A stretch of DNA of 64,000 nucleotides from Carallia brachiata. Its lineage: Eukaryota > Streptophyta > Magnoliopsida > Malpighiales > Rhizophoraceae. Of this stretch, positions 12,856-25,750 are shown in pieces. The stretch lies in NCBI GenBank assembly GCA_021464245.1, contig JADCRB010000016.1:14238350-14302349 (forward strand). Direction: 5' to 3'. The translations under genes and the position numbers were made by a program. Numbering within the stretch: position 1 is the first letter of the stretch; the number at the start of each line of letters is the position of its first letter. The notes beneath the pieces were generated by a model that was not told the origin of the DNA, did not search any database, and worked only from the letters and a program-made list of their open reading frames with translations.

Positions 12856-13104
12856 TTCTTTATAGTACTCATAAAAATTTAAATAAAATTAACAAGTATA
12901 TCATATAACGGTTGGATCAACCAAATTTTAATACAGATTGATTAATATACAATCAGGTCTAAAAGTACTTATGGTCAACGATGCCTATATTTGATGTCCT
13001 CGCATAATAATTTTGATGTTCTTGCACCATAATTTTGATGGCTGGGACACGGGGAGACCATACCTATTAAAATGGGTATTTCTTATCAACTCCGACCTTT
13101 ATAA

Positions 13105-13395
13105 TGTGATTAGATTGAAAGAAATGTATGAAAAAGAATGTTGTGGGAAAATAAAATTATTTAGATATGTAAGAAAATTGTGAGAAAGAAAATTATAAAA
13201 AAGAAAAATAAATAGTAATTTATGAGAGAAATAAGTTATTTTGATAGATGAGAAAGCTGAGAGAAAAAAAATGATTAGAAAGAAAAAATAAATAGTAAAT
13301 TGTAAGATAAAAAATTGTAAAAAAAATAAATCGTTTGAATAAATGGTAAAATTGTGAGAAAAAAAATTATAAAAAGAATAATAGAGTAACAATTA
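13105..13395. repeat. AT/purine-rich minisatellite
   Basis: Several degenerate units combine a GAGAAAGAAAATTATAAAAA-like part with AATAAATAGTAATTTATGA-like and TTGTGAGAAA-like parts. It interrupts copy D between 'CTCCGACCTTT' (about 13090) and 'AATCCACCAC' (about 13433), which are continuous in copy B, so it arrived or expanded after the unit duplicated. The same motif family occurs at 41660-41960. Confidence 0.5.
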
Positions 13396-15750
13396 GATTT
13401 TTTTTTTTTCCTTGCTTTCCACAAGGAAAATTAAATCCACCACAGTGAGCTTATTGAATATCATACATAAACCCTTTCTTTTCTTGTTAGAATATGTCAG
13501 AGGCTCTCCAAGGACAACCTTTCACATTTATTCTGACTGATATTGGAGCAGTCTGATTATTCTAACAAAAATATTTTCAGTTTTTCAAAAATTAATCCAG
13601 GATTTCTATCCTTCCTATATATTTTTTATTTATATGGGATTTGGTTAACTGAATCAATTAAAAACTGAAATATTTGATGGGGGAAGTGTTTTAATACTGA
13701 AAAACTGTATTTAACTAAACAGAATCAAATCTTTATAAAATGAGTTTCAGTTTCAGTTATCCTACCCTCCTTTTGGCAATTTGCGTATTATATTCTTTTG
13801 ATAAAGTCAATCTCTGTTGAACAATATTGTTTACCATAATTATTGAACAACTCGTAAAATGAATGTTCTCACCTCAATACAAAGAGTTTTGAGCTTTTTC
13901 AAGATGTTTGAACCAACCATGGATCAATTTTGAGAATTAAGAAATTTTTTTAAATTCAGTTTATTCAATTCAGTCTCGAACTTAAACTCAATATTTTGAT
14001 TAACTGAATTTTTAATTTAAAAATAATTTTTAATTGTGTATAACTAAATTTTTGGTTTAATTTTTAGTCGTAAGGTTTTGGTTTGGTTCCGAACTATTTA
14101 CACCCGTACTTCAGGATATCATGAGCATTGAGAAAGAGGACAAGACTGATTAGTCCCATTGAAATTTTAGTTGGAAAGGAAAGTATTACTATCAATGGAG
14201 GCCAGAAGAAGAAGAAGAAATTTGATTGGGTGACTTGGACAACAGAAATTAAATATGACAGTTGGGGCGGCATTCTTGTTTTGTCTTTGATTGTAAACCC
14301 TATCTACTTGTGTGTAATGTCTACTGGCCAACTACGCTACACGTGTTGGTCACAGTTAGGTGGCACTGTCACTCTTTGAGCGTTGCAGAAAAGTACAGTG
14401 CTAACTAGGAGTGTCTGTTTCGCATGATAGAAGAAACGTAAAAAATAGATGGAAAAGCAGACACAAGAGAGAAAAGAGAGATGAAAATAAAAAAGGGTGA
14501 GAGAGGAGGGAAATTTTATTTTTTTATTTATACACTAAATATGAAAAACTTTTTTTTAATACCTTAGCCAAATAATTGAAAATAACTCACTTTCCTAATA
14601 AAAATTTTTGCTTTGAAAATATTTTTACAGACAAACCAGTTTTTTGGAAACAAACCAAATTCATGTTCACTAGTACTTATCATTTCCTTTACCACTCAAT
14701 GATTTAGGGGGACAATTATTAATTGTCCCAATGTTGCTGTCACTATAAATTATTAGTGCCAATTTTCTGAAAGATACATATATTAGTTGCTAATTCATCA
14801 TCTAGTAGAAAATGCTTTTTTTTTTAAAGAAAAAATTATATTTCAAAACTTATACTGACTTATATTTCCTTATTATATGTATTACGTTCTATAATTATTG
14901 AGAACCTTATCTTATAGAACTTATATTCTTGATCACTCTTTTTTTTTCTTTATATTTCTTTTTAATTATCAGGATTAGAAACTTTGAGCTCTTATTTGAG
15001 CAATTTAAATTTTCGAGTATTTCTTCCACTACTTTATTTTTTCATTGCAAATTGAAACAATATATATTATAAGGAAATTAATCTTTCTCCGTAATGAAAA
15101 ATTAATAATAATATGCTGAATAATTCTGTGATGCCCCATAAGTTAAATATTATGGCCGTTGGAAATATCTTTGAAGAAAATAATGCAATCCATCAAGAAA
15201 AAAGAAAAGAAAACCTAATTTACTATTAAGAGAATGCTTGATGTAGCCCATGGGTATTGGACCTGGACCTTGGCGTTTTTCAAGATCCACCCTTTTTGGG
15301 TACTGAATTTGTGGAGCTCCTCTCCTGTTTTGCAGCTTCCAATCATAGACTATTCTAGCAATTTTTTTCTTCCTTTGAGCATCAAAATGATCAGTAGACA
15401 GTCTGTTACATATTTTAGTAATTGATAATTTTATCAATCTTTTTTCAAATTATTTATATGAAAAAAAAAAAAAGAATCTTGTGATTTTCTAGGAATATAG
15501 TCTACCAATAAGGAAGTATACATAAAATTATTTAGTTGCTCCCATTTTCTCTATGATTTTTTTTTTAATTGTCTCTATAAAATTATTTTTATTCCTCTCT
15601 TTTCTTTATTAAAGTAAAAGCGGTCTTTGTGTTTGTGCCTGTGTGATGTTTATAGTATTTATTATATTATTAAAAAATTTACTTTATTATTTTATCTTAG
15701 GTTCATCCATATTTGGGTTTGCAAACTGTACAAATGCACTCAACAGATGT

Positions 15751-16196
15751 GTGCAGATCAATGTTGTTAAAATCAGTTCGGCTCGGTCGGTCCAACCGGT
15801 TGAACTGGTAATCGGTCAGAGGTCCCAGCCGATTCAAGGTATTTTTTTTTAAGAACTGGACCGATCAAAATTGGTCAAAACTGATCAAAAACCGGTTAAA
15901 ATCGGTAAGAATTGGATTGGTTGGACTAGTTTAAAATAAATTAAAAATTTATAAATTATAATTTAACCTCATTGTTTATTTAAACTGCAATTTGAATTAT
16001 AAATTTACTTAAAAATTTCAATTTAGTTTTAAATTCAATCAAAATTTTCAATTTAATCTTTAAAATCAAAAAAATTAATATTTAACCACTATTTACTAAT
16101 GTTTCCGGTTCGATGAGCGGTCTGATTCTGACAACTTTGGTGTAGATTAAAAAAAAATTACATAAATATAAACAGTAATAACATGATATTATGTGT

Positions 16197-16228
<32 letters not shown>

Positions 16229-16314
16229 GTTTAATTTGTTTAATCGGTTAAATCTTAATTCATTAATATTTTCAATTCGATATTCAGTCTGGTTCTGACA
16301 ATTTAAGTGCAGAT
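15751..16314. mobile_element. hAT-type MITE with duplicated right end
   Basis: The left end at 15759 (CAATGTTGTTAAAATCAG) is an imperfect inverted match to the right end at 16122-16139 (reverse complement CAAAGTTGTCAGAATCAG), 15 of 18 bases. The flanking 8-mers are GTGCAGAT (15751-15758) and GTGTAGAT (16140-16147). The right end and its flank are then repeated (16089-16200 versus about 16260-16365), and the outer repeat carries a perfect GTGCAGAT at 16307-16314. Interior motifs of the AACCGGTT type link it to the element at 45110-45551. It encodes no transposase. Confidence 0.6.
16206..16228. repeat. (AAT)n microsatellite
   Basis: A short uninterrupted ATA/AAT trinucleotide run, located between the two right-end copies of the MITE. 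Confidence 0.8.
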
Positions 16315-16395
16315 TAAAAAAAAAACATAAATATAAACAATAATATCATGATATTATGTTTCCCAAATAAAATCATTGTCCAACACTTGATTTGA

Positions 16396-16467
16396 TGCCC
16401 CTGGTGAGATTCGAACTCACGGCTTTTTGTTTAAGAGACAAGTGCACTACAGCTGTGCTACAGAGGC
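16396..16467 (-). tRNA. tRNA-Lys(CTT)-like gene, possibly a pseudogene
   Basis: Read on the minus strand, 72 nt fold into a full cloverleaf. The acceptor stem GCCTCTG/CAGGGGC has seven pairs including one G-U, and the discriminator is A. The D-stem GCAC/GTGC is perfect. The anticodon loop CTCTTAA gives anticodon CTT, for lysine AAG codons. The T-stem GTGAG/CTCAC is perfect with loop TTCGAAT, which is also a good Pol III B box. Two features are odd: the first pair of the anticodon stem is a C-A mismatch, and the D-loop AGCTGTA lacks the usual GG pair. It may therefore be a decayed tRNA or a tRNA-like sequence rather than a working gene. A worse copy lies at 11369-11436. Confidence 0.55.
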
Positions 16468-16479
16468 CAAGTGTGTTAT

Positions 16480-17854
16480 TGATCATTATGCATTCTATTT
16501 CTTTTAGAATTCAGGGTCCATCAGAGCTGCTGGCATGTTTGTGCGTCTTGGCCTCATTGTCCTGCTGGTCAGTTGAGCAAGGAGCACTCTCGAGATGACT
16601 TCGATGATTGTTAGTAGTTGCAGCTCAAGTGTTCGATGAATTTCTTGTGTGAATTTTTGGTTACAGTTAAGAGGAAGAACACATGAATAGAAATTTTGCA
16701 GCAATAGGAACTGATTTTTTTTTTCATTAATTTCATGCTCAACTTATATGGCATACAAACACTTGACTTCGCTGTTAAATCACAGGAATATTTAGCATTC
16801 CAATACATTTAATTATCCAAAAAGTTGCTGCAATTTGTTGTTCTTGATTGGTCCTCTTGGGAGGCACTTGCAGGTTACTTGATAGCTGCTGTCATGCTCT
16901 AATTTCTGCAGGTCACTTGAAGTTGAAGCTGCTGGACACGTTGGAGAGAAGCTTCTCCAACTTGCAGCAGCTACAATTGTTGACTTTTCCTCCTGCTTTC
17001 AAGCTGCCCTTCTTTCGTTGTTCCACAAATGCCTTGCTGCTTCTTTGAGCTGTTGTGGGCTGTTGCTTTCCATTTGACTTAGCTGAATCTGCTACAATCA
17101 TTCCCAAAGGTTCAAGCTCAACTTCACAAGCCCTGTAACAATGATCGTGCAGGCAATTTGGAAGACGCAAATCCTTATGGCGAATGCTGATGCAACCCTC
17201 TTTCCTGGTCATGTCATGGTGGGATTGGTGCAGCCATCCGAGAGACTCTTCCGGTAGACTCGTGTTTTTCAGCGACAAAAATCAAATTAAGGCTCCTTTA
17301 CAGCTGAAATTCTGGTACTGATGGTGCTCCCGTTTGGATGCACAAGTTGCTCTGCATGTCACCTGTTAAGCAGTGTAACTCTGGAATCGGATTGCATGTC
17401 TGTTGCTTTAGCTGTCCAGGAAACCACAGGCTAAAACTTCTTTGGTCCATTTGCTTGCCGCTGACAAATTCCGGAGCCACTGCTCTTCGTTTATGCTGTT
17501 TAATAATATTTAACATATTAATAGAACTGCCAATAAATTGGCACAATTATTGACTTACTTATCGGGTGTATTTAGATGAACTTGTCTGTAAAGATAACTT
17601 CTCTTGCCAGTATCTTCTTTGTTAAATTCTGAACTGCAGTGTATGACTTGTCTATTTAATGCAACAAGATGTCTATTATTATCAAAAAAAAAAGAAAAAA
17701 AAAAAAGCCCCACTGCTCTCTTAAAGTGAAAAGCTGAAATACTAAGGAGGGAAGATGAGTAAATTGTCCACGGCACGTCCGAATGCCAGTGTTCAAAATG
17801 CATATTGTCCGATTCAACTAGTACATTGTAGAAAATGTGATCAGATTCGCTTAA
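16480..17854. other. Less AT-rich island, possible gene fragment or transcript
   Basis: Base composition is clearly more GC-rich than the neighbouring intergenic DNA, and open frames occur on both strands (minus 16913-17278, 121 codons, and 17298-17546, 82 codons; plus 17338-17553, 71 codons). I recognise no domain in any of them. The position, just downstream of the receptor kinase on the same strand, allows an exon remnant, a long 3' UTR or a non-coding transcript. Nothing here decides between them. Confidence 0.25.
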
Positions 17855-20191
17855 TCAACCAGCTTTAACCCTCACTGTGTATGTATTTACGGTATCAGAT
17901 GAATATGATGGTCTTGGAGGATGAAGCATAGAAGACCTTGGTGGGATCTTCAAAGCTTCCATGCTTCCTTCCAACATTTCTATCACCTTACTCATGGATG
18001 GCCTATCTGATGGATATGTCTGAATGCACCACAAGCCAACTATTGTCATTTTTCTCACAATCTCAATGTCCTCCACTCCTTGTCCACTATGGAACCCAAA
18101 TTCGTTTAGCTCAAGACGCCTATAAAGCCAATTTGGAAAATAATTGTCGCTGGAGTTTTCTGCTTCTTCAAGTTCTTCTTCCTTCTTTGTTCCTCCAACC
18201 ATTTCCAGGACCATCATTCCATAACTGTAGACATCAGACTTGTAAGAAGCACCCCCATAATTTCTATTGTACAATTCAGGAGCTATGTATCCAATGGTTC
18301 CTCTAGCCTCTTGCAGCGACAGAACACTCACTCTGCTAGTACATAGTTTGGCAAGCCCGAAATCTGAAATTTTGGGGCAAAAGTTCTCGTCAAGAAGAAT
18401 GTTGTGAGGCTTAATGTCAAAATGAACGATTCTGGTATTGCATCCACGGTGCAAGTACTCAAGTCCTCGGGCTATCCCAGTTGCAATTTGGTGCAACTTT
18501 TCCCATCCAAAATGTTGATTAGTCTTCAAAGTACTTTCATTGCATATGATTTTTTCAAGAGAACCATTTGGCATGAACTCATAAACCAGAGCTCTTTTGC
18601 TTCCCTCTACACAGAATCCCAGAAGAGTGACAATGTTAACATGGGAAGTTCTACTAACGCTTGCAACCTCATTAATGAATTCTTTTCCATTAGTCTTGGA
18701 TTCTTTGAGGATCTTCACTGCCACAAGGCAGCCATCAGGTAGCTTTCCCTTGTAAACACTGCCATAACCACCTTGTCCTAGTTTGTCTTTGAACCAATTG
18801 GTCATCTTCTTAACATCTTTGAAACTATACCTTTTTAAAGCTAAATGTTCATGATCCTTTATAAATGTTTCAACTTCTTGGATATCATTTTTGGTCTTCC
18901 CTTCGAAAATCAATGATACAATTGTTGACATCTTCATTCTGAAACAGTAGACATAGGTGGCTAAAATTCCGGTTCCTAGAGCAACACCACCTGCAATCAA
19001 TTGACATGGAGATGAAAAGGAAAAAAACGAGACAACGACAATTGCATTTACTTCTTTCTTACGGGAAACAGAGAAAAGGTTTCTGCTCTGCTTAGATAAT
19101 GATAGATTTACATTCAAAAGAGAAAAGGTAACAAATTCTTAAACCCCAATTGCACAAATTAGAAGCAGGTCATACTCATACCTATGACGAGCAGCTTCAA
19201 CTTCTTGGAGGCTGCAGCATATTGCAACACAAGATTAAAAAAAAATTTAAAAAAAAAACTGCAAGTGAGACAGATATATAATTGTATTTTTGAAATCAAG
19301 GGGCAGAACATGCCTAAAATGTATTCAAGCGTGTTTGATTGCTGAATGATCTTGCGATACAATACTTTGACTATCAATTGGGAAAGCTCATGAGCACGTA
19401 CCGCCTTGAGATTGTGGACACTGGCTAGAATAAGGTTGGTCATTGCAAAGGCAAACGAAATGGGAGGTACTCAACTTTCCTGTTCCACATACCCCACCTG
19501 AAAGCTCACACTCGGAGCAAGCTAAGATGTCTTGTTCATGGCCATATGATGCGTTAAACCCACGTCTCAAGAGGTTCCTTATTCCCACCAGGCCACCTCT
19601 CAGAAGATTTCCATGAGCCTCCGAGTCTAACAGAAGCGGAACATCAACTCTGTCGCACTGCCTGATGATGTCCTTGCCACTAGCAGCAATTCTCAAGAAC
19701 ACCTCACTTCCGTAGAACACATTAACCTGTTCACCGTTTATCGGACAGGAAAAATTGCGGACGGTCATTCTGAACGGGTTTGATCGACAATGGTAAACCA
19801 AGCTCAAGTTTTGAAGGCCAGGAACAAGATTGAAAAGGGTCTTGTCAAAAGCTATGTTGGCTAAAACACCGGGACAAATATCATCGAATAAGTCCCTTCT
19901 GGCCACGGTAATCATATTCAGAGATGGATATACTTGGAGTACTCGGAAATCTTGTGCAGCACTGGTTATGATGGGGTAGCGATCTTCTTCGCACTTGAGC
20001 TTGAACCCTTCATGGCCACAGACTTTAGACCTGTTATTTGACCAGAAAGGGTAAGAAAGATTATGCTGGAGTCCACAATCAAAGGCCTTTTTGCACTCCA
20101 TATAATCCATGTTATCTACTTCGCAGTAAGATTCTTGGACAAAGATGATGTAGATACAGAACAAGGTGATGATGGAAATGTGGGCATCCAT
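17855..20191 (-). CDS. LRK10L: LRK10L/WAK-like receptor kinase (rust resistance kinase Lr10-like)
   Basis: A membrane receptor-like kinase with three exons: 20191-19402, 19211-19182 and 18990-17855. Both introns have GT-AG ends and the phases join cleanly to give 651 aa, normal for the family. Residues 1 to about 23 are a signal peptide. The ectodomain has the cysteine pattern of the GUB_WAK_bind domain and ends in a WAK-associated Cys-rich segment ([12 protein letters not shown]). The tiny 30-bp exon and the start of exon 3 encode the transmembrane helix (about residues 268-290). The kinase domain has the glycine loop [11 protein letters not shown] (about 342), VAVK lysine, HFDIKPHN catalytic loop (about 461), DFGLAK and GTIGYIAPE. 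The Arg before the catalytic Asp is Phe, so it is a non-RD kinase, a type often tied to innate immunity. The gene looks intact. Ligand and target are unknown; a defence-signalling role is inferred from the family. Confidence 0.93.
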
Positions 20192-21275
20192 TTTTCAGAA
20201 GTTTTCTGGGAACTCTCTTCAATTATTAGTCCTTAGCCCCATAGAGACGGCAAATTTTTTCTTGGTCTTGAGATGGGAACGTTCCCACCTTTCATTTCTT
20301 GGAAGGATCCGATTACGTGCACATGTGAAAAAGAGACGCGTGAGTAAAAATAAGACACGTTATAATTGACAGTTTTATTTTGACAACAAAAATCTTAACT
20401 TTTATAAATAAAAAAATAAAAAAAAAAAGGAAAAAATATCATTACATTTTTTTTTAAACAATTAAGCTTCTTGTTTAAGAATAAAATTATCTATTGCAAC
20501 GCATCAATTCTCATGTCTCTCTTTTACTCGATCACCTAAAATTTTCCTTCTTCAAATGCTTCCAATTTAATTACTTTTCAACAGGTTGAACTTTTTGCGT
20601 CCCATACGTCTTAAAAAATAATGTTTTCAATTGTTTTTTTTTCTGTAAAATTATATAAATGTGAATGAACCATGAAGATATGGAATATGTGCCAAAAGTA
20701 GTGCAAAATTTGGGTGAGAATAGGTGAAAAAAAACAAAGATGATAATCATTGTGTTGCACTTTTCACTAGTTTTGATGAATATTTTTTTAACAAAAAAAA
20801 ATAAATTAAAAAATAAATGTATTATTAATTTTAATATTAAGGCACAATACAGATTTCACTTACTATCTTTACATCTTTTGAAAATTTCACCCACAACGTA
20901 TTTATTTTTTAGAATTCACCCTCTACGTTTACACTTCTCAACATTTTTCATCCTTTTCTGATAGTGACCTATTAAGTTTAACACATGGCAACTCAATCAA
21001 CGCCACATTATTGAACTTAGACATCACGTGAACATAAAGTGATAATGTAATATCCAACAATTTTTTAAAAATTTTTTTCCTGAAATTTTGATTTTTAAAT
21101 TCCTTTTTATAGAATTTTTAGGGTGCATTCCAAAAAATAAAAATGTTGTGAATGAAATTTCTAAAAAATTTAAAAATTGTGAGTGAAATATATATTTTTG
21201 CCTATTTGGTCAAAAACATATTCGTTTTTGGATTTTTGTCCAACTTAACAAGTTTTTAGTTATAAAAAAGGCTAA
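20192..21275. other. Intergenic, upstream of the receptor kinase
   Basis: This AT-rich stretch should contain the kinase promoter, since that gene is transcribed leftward from about 20191. I see no confident TATA box. Positions 20840-21200 look like a degraded repeat, with two oppositely oriented phrases of the 'ATTTTTAGAATTCACCC' type. No gene is supported. Confidence 0.4.
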
Positions 21276-24200
21276 GTGCTTATTAGGAGTGTTCCCGAGT
21301 CGGATTGGGCAGTTTCGAGGAAAAAATTGCAACTAATCCGCCATAACGGCGGTTTGAAAATTTCAAACCGCAACCAATCCGCCAACCGTCCAAACCGCCC
21401 AAACCAATCTGCAAAATGAAGAATTGGTTTGGGCTGTTTTGGTAGTTTTTTTTAATTCTACAGGTTGTCTTTTAAATTTTTTTTTTTTATTTAAACAACC
21501 ATATGAGTGCCTCTGTTAAATATGAAGCCAAAAAATTCAAAAATTTAGTTAAACATTCAGTCCAATAAAACGCTGATAAACCATGCAATTGTAGTCTAAA
21601 AAACAAATAAACCGCTAATTTTTTTTCACAATTTTCCTTTGTCATTGGATAGTTACATTGCTACCACTACATATGAAGTTGGAAAGTATGGCTTCCTTGC
21701 TATTTCCCTTTAGATCTTCTAGTCAAAATTGGCCATCAAGTTGGCACAAACAAGACACGTACAAAGAGCAATTCTTCATTGCAAATATAAATGCAAGGAA
21801 CAAGGAAATATTGTATTAAATACTAATTTCACAAGCAACCAATAGCAAAAAGGTTAAATTCCAATTGCACAAAAGACCTTGTAAGTCCAATTTTAAGTAC
21901 AACCGAGAAGCACAAAAGACCTTGTAAGTACACATTTTAACTAATTCGACAGCAACTAGTAGCAACCAAGAACCAATATTTTTAAGTACAATTTTGAATT
22001 AGAACATGCATCAAGATCGTGGGATCAAATGAGTAACAATTTTAAGCACCCAATTGCACACAAAATTAAAAATATTGTTGAGACTTATACCTTGTTATTC
22101 TAAACAAAAGAGATCAATGTTTGGAAGCTACTCATCCTCAATAATAATTAGATCCTTTCTAGTTATTTCTGAAAAATTAAAAAAGAAATATAAAAATCAA
22201 ATACATATCAACGTATTTAAGCACAAAAGACCTTGAAAATAGAATTTAATTTATTAAAGCTGTACCTTTAACAGCATCTTCAAATTTCTCAACATCTTCT
22301 AGAGCTTTTCAAAGATCAATAGCTGAATCGTCATCTAAAAACCAACTTTGAGCACAAACAAGTGCCTCCACTGTTTGTGGAGCAAGTGAACTTCTAAATG
22401 GATTTAGAAGACGGCCACCTGTACTAAATGTCGGTTCCGAAACAATGGTTGAAATAGGAATGGCCAAAACATCTCTTGTCATGCTTGCGATGATTGGATA
22501 CTTCGTAGACTTCTCTTTCCACCAATTCAATAAATCAAACTTCTCATCTCTAGGCTCAATTGGTTTAGCTAAGTAGCGAAGAGCCTCTGATTTACTTTCC
22601 AACGTATACTCAGATTGCACATACTTGTTAAACTTGGAAACCATCCATTAACTACTATCATCATCCTCCTCTTCATCATTACCATCAAAAGATGATTTTT
22701 GAGATGCAAATGCTGCTTCACTCTTACTAGAGCTTACAATCAGCTCATTGTAGTGTTCAAACAATCTTAGGAAAGTTTGTTCAATGCTGTCAGCCATTTT
22801 CTTTGAAAGTTCAGCATCATAAATTTGATCTAGGCAAAACCTCACATATCTAAGCTTCAAGCGAGGATCCAAAACAACAGCCACATGTAATAAGAGATTT
22901 ACATTTTTTTTAAATTGTTCCAATATTTTTCAAATTTTTCTTTCATTTTTTGTGTCATCTTCTTCAACCTTTCATCTTGACTGTTGGCCATTTTTATCAA
23001 CTTGGAATGAATCCCACAAACTTCATTGAAAAAAGAGTTTGAAGTAACGAACAAAGAACCAGAAAATCGCAAAGTGGCATTATAAAAAATTTTCAAAATC
23101 CCAAGACACTTTGCATTAGACCAATCTTTTTCATTGGGTGGTCCTCGAATCTTATCACCATCAAAATAAGACAAGAATTTGGGATCTATTTCCTCTAACC
23201 ACTCAAAAGCTTTGGCAAATTTTTGAGTGGTTTCCAACATCAAAAAGGTTGAATTCCATCTAGTCTCAACATCCAAACACAGCAAACTTTTACTTTCAAT
23301 CCACGAAAGCTCAATAGCCTTCTTAAAATTCTGCAACCTAAAAGGAGAGGAACGCACATATCTAATTGCATTCCTAATCCTCTCAATACAAGCTGAATGC
23401 TCAAGTAACCCATCTTTCACTACAAGATCGAAGATGTGTACACTACAACAAACATGCAAGAAATCATGATCAAAGATTTTATGCCTCCAATCTCTAGTCT
23501 TTGTTTTCAAATGCTTGATGGCTAGATCATTAGAACTTGCATTATCAACTGTGAGAGTTAAAAGCTTAGTTACACCCCAATCCAAGATACATAACTCAAT
23601 AGTCTTTCCAATGGTTGCACCCTTATGATTTGGAACTTGACAAAAATTTACAATTTTTTTTGTTCAATTTCCAATCATCATCAATCCAGTGAGCAGTCAA
23701 ACACATATAGTTGAAATTTTGAATTGAAGTCCATATGTTTGTTGTTAAGCATACACGTTGATCCCTAAGAACTTTCTTCAACTTTAATTTTTCATCATAA
23801 AAAAGTTTCATACAATCTCTAGCAACTGTGTACGAGATGGAACAATAAATCTTGGTTGCAAAGCCCTCAAAAGTCTCCTAAATCCAATCCCTTCAACCAC
23901 CCTAAAAGGCAACTCATCTGTGATGATCATTCGAGCCAATTCTCTCTTACATTCTTCAGGATCATAACTAACAGCATGCAAAGAGCCACCAGTAGCATCA
24001 TTATCCTTTGCTTCTTTAGGCACAAAGCTTAAAGTCTTTTGCTTTTTGTCAATATTTTTGTAAGGATATAGCTTACAAACAGTCTCTAAATGTGTCCATA
24101 AATTACTAGTACCACTTTTTTTAGGGTGGCTAACATAAGTCTGTTTACAATAGTTGCAACTTGCTTTTGGGTTATTTGGGTCATTGTTATGAGTAAAGTG

Positions 24201-25712
24201 ATCCCATACAGCACTCTTTACACTTGATCTAATTGTTTTTTCAGACTTGAATCTTTTAATTTTTTGAGGGATTGGGGGCTTAGAGGCTGTACTGTTACCT
24301 TCATTTGTATTCTGTGTGTTCTTGCCATTAGGATCCTCGCCTTTCTCCCCTTCCAACTCAATTTTCATCATCACATCTGTCGTAGTAGGTTCATTCGACA
24401 TCTGTTATAAAATAAAGAGTCACCAATAAGAGAGGGAAACAAAAGCTAATCGACAAAGAAAAGCTTCAAAATCTAAATTACAGAAAAGATTTTTCCTAAT
24501 CACAGTTATCATTGCATAACATATATTTTGGTTAGTGTAGTTTGTGTCTCAAGATAGTATTAATAAGGGTTAACTTATCTTATGAGAAGGTATCAACAGG
24601 CAAAAGACATTCATTGAATCACTTAAGGCAAGCATATGTCATCAATACTAGTTGTTATCCATACGATTTGTACTATTAATAATGCTCAAACAAGGAATAA
24701 GATTAAAAGTTTACAAAACATAGCTGGCAAACAAAGAAATAAAAGGCAATGCAAGCCTAAACAAAAGCTCAAATCTGGAGGTCAAATTAATACAAGGGAA
24801 AAGGCTGTACCGTTGTGGTACCCTTTTTACCAATGGAAAAGCCAAAATAGAGAGAAAGAACAAAAAGAAATTAAAGAAAAGGAACAAAAACAAAAGGGAC
24901 ATTTCTTTTGAAAAAAAATTCAAGAAACGAAAAATAGAGAGATAAATAAGGCCAAAAAGAACAAAACAAAAGAATGCAAGGATTTCGCCAACCTTGGTAC
25001 TGTTGATGAATTCTTTGACTGGACAATAATAGAAAATAACAAGAAAACCCACATTTGGCACTAAGGTTACAAGATCAGCTTACCTAACCAAAATAGGAGA
25101 AAGAGCGAAAAATACTGCTAAAAAAATGGAACACTGAAAAAAAACCCAAAAAAAACAAAAACATATTCAAAAAACAGAACAAAAACTAGTTCCCAACAAA
25201 AATAAAAATGCTTCAAGACAAAATCAGTGGCCTTAAACCCAAAACTATATAGAATCAGCAACCTCAAACACGGATTTGATTGATCAAAAGCAAACCAAAT
25301 ATCAGCCACAAAACAACTTTAAATTAAATCCTCACTTTGTCTCACTTCGGTTAGAAGTAGATAGAGATAGCAAAGTTGAACAGGAAATCCATATAAATAT
25401 AGAATCTGAACAGGAAAAAGAGCACCCAATACACAAACAGAAAAACAAAAGAAGAGTAGAATCTTACCGTGAGAGACAAGAAGTCGTGAAGGGTGGTGGT
25501 AGATTGACTGGATTGAGGGCGGTGAGGGCTAGATTTAAGAATAGAAGAACAAAAATGAAAGGCAAAGTTGTGGAGGCGATCAAGAAAAGTCGTGTGTGAG
25601 CTGTGGCGTGAAGGACTGAAGTTTGTAGGGTAATAAGGGTTAGCCTAAAACGACGTCGCACTTGTGAAAAGTGTGAAGGTATATATTTGTGTAAGAAACG
25701 ACGTCGTTTTAT

Positions 25713-25750
<38 letters not shown>

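Larger units (their letters stand above)
12960..16470 (+). repeat. Copy D of the non-coding tandem unit
   Basis: Landmarks at 12960-13090 and 13430-13560 match copies A and B, and 14110-14180, 14690-14815 and 14895-15500 match copy C in order. It is interrupted by an AT-rich minisatellite (about 13100-13430), a hAT-type MITE (15759-16314) and ends with a tRNA-like sequence. The open frames at 14128-14379 and 15150-15437 lie in repeat landmarks and are not conserved in the other copies, so I do not call them genes. Confidence 0.6.

Noticed and set aside
13099..13392. 97-codon Phe/Tyr-rich minus-strand frame
   Set aside because: It is a translation of the AT/purine-rich minisatellite, a composition artefact.
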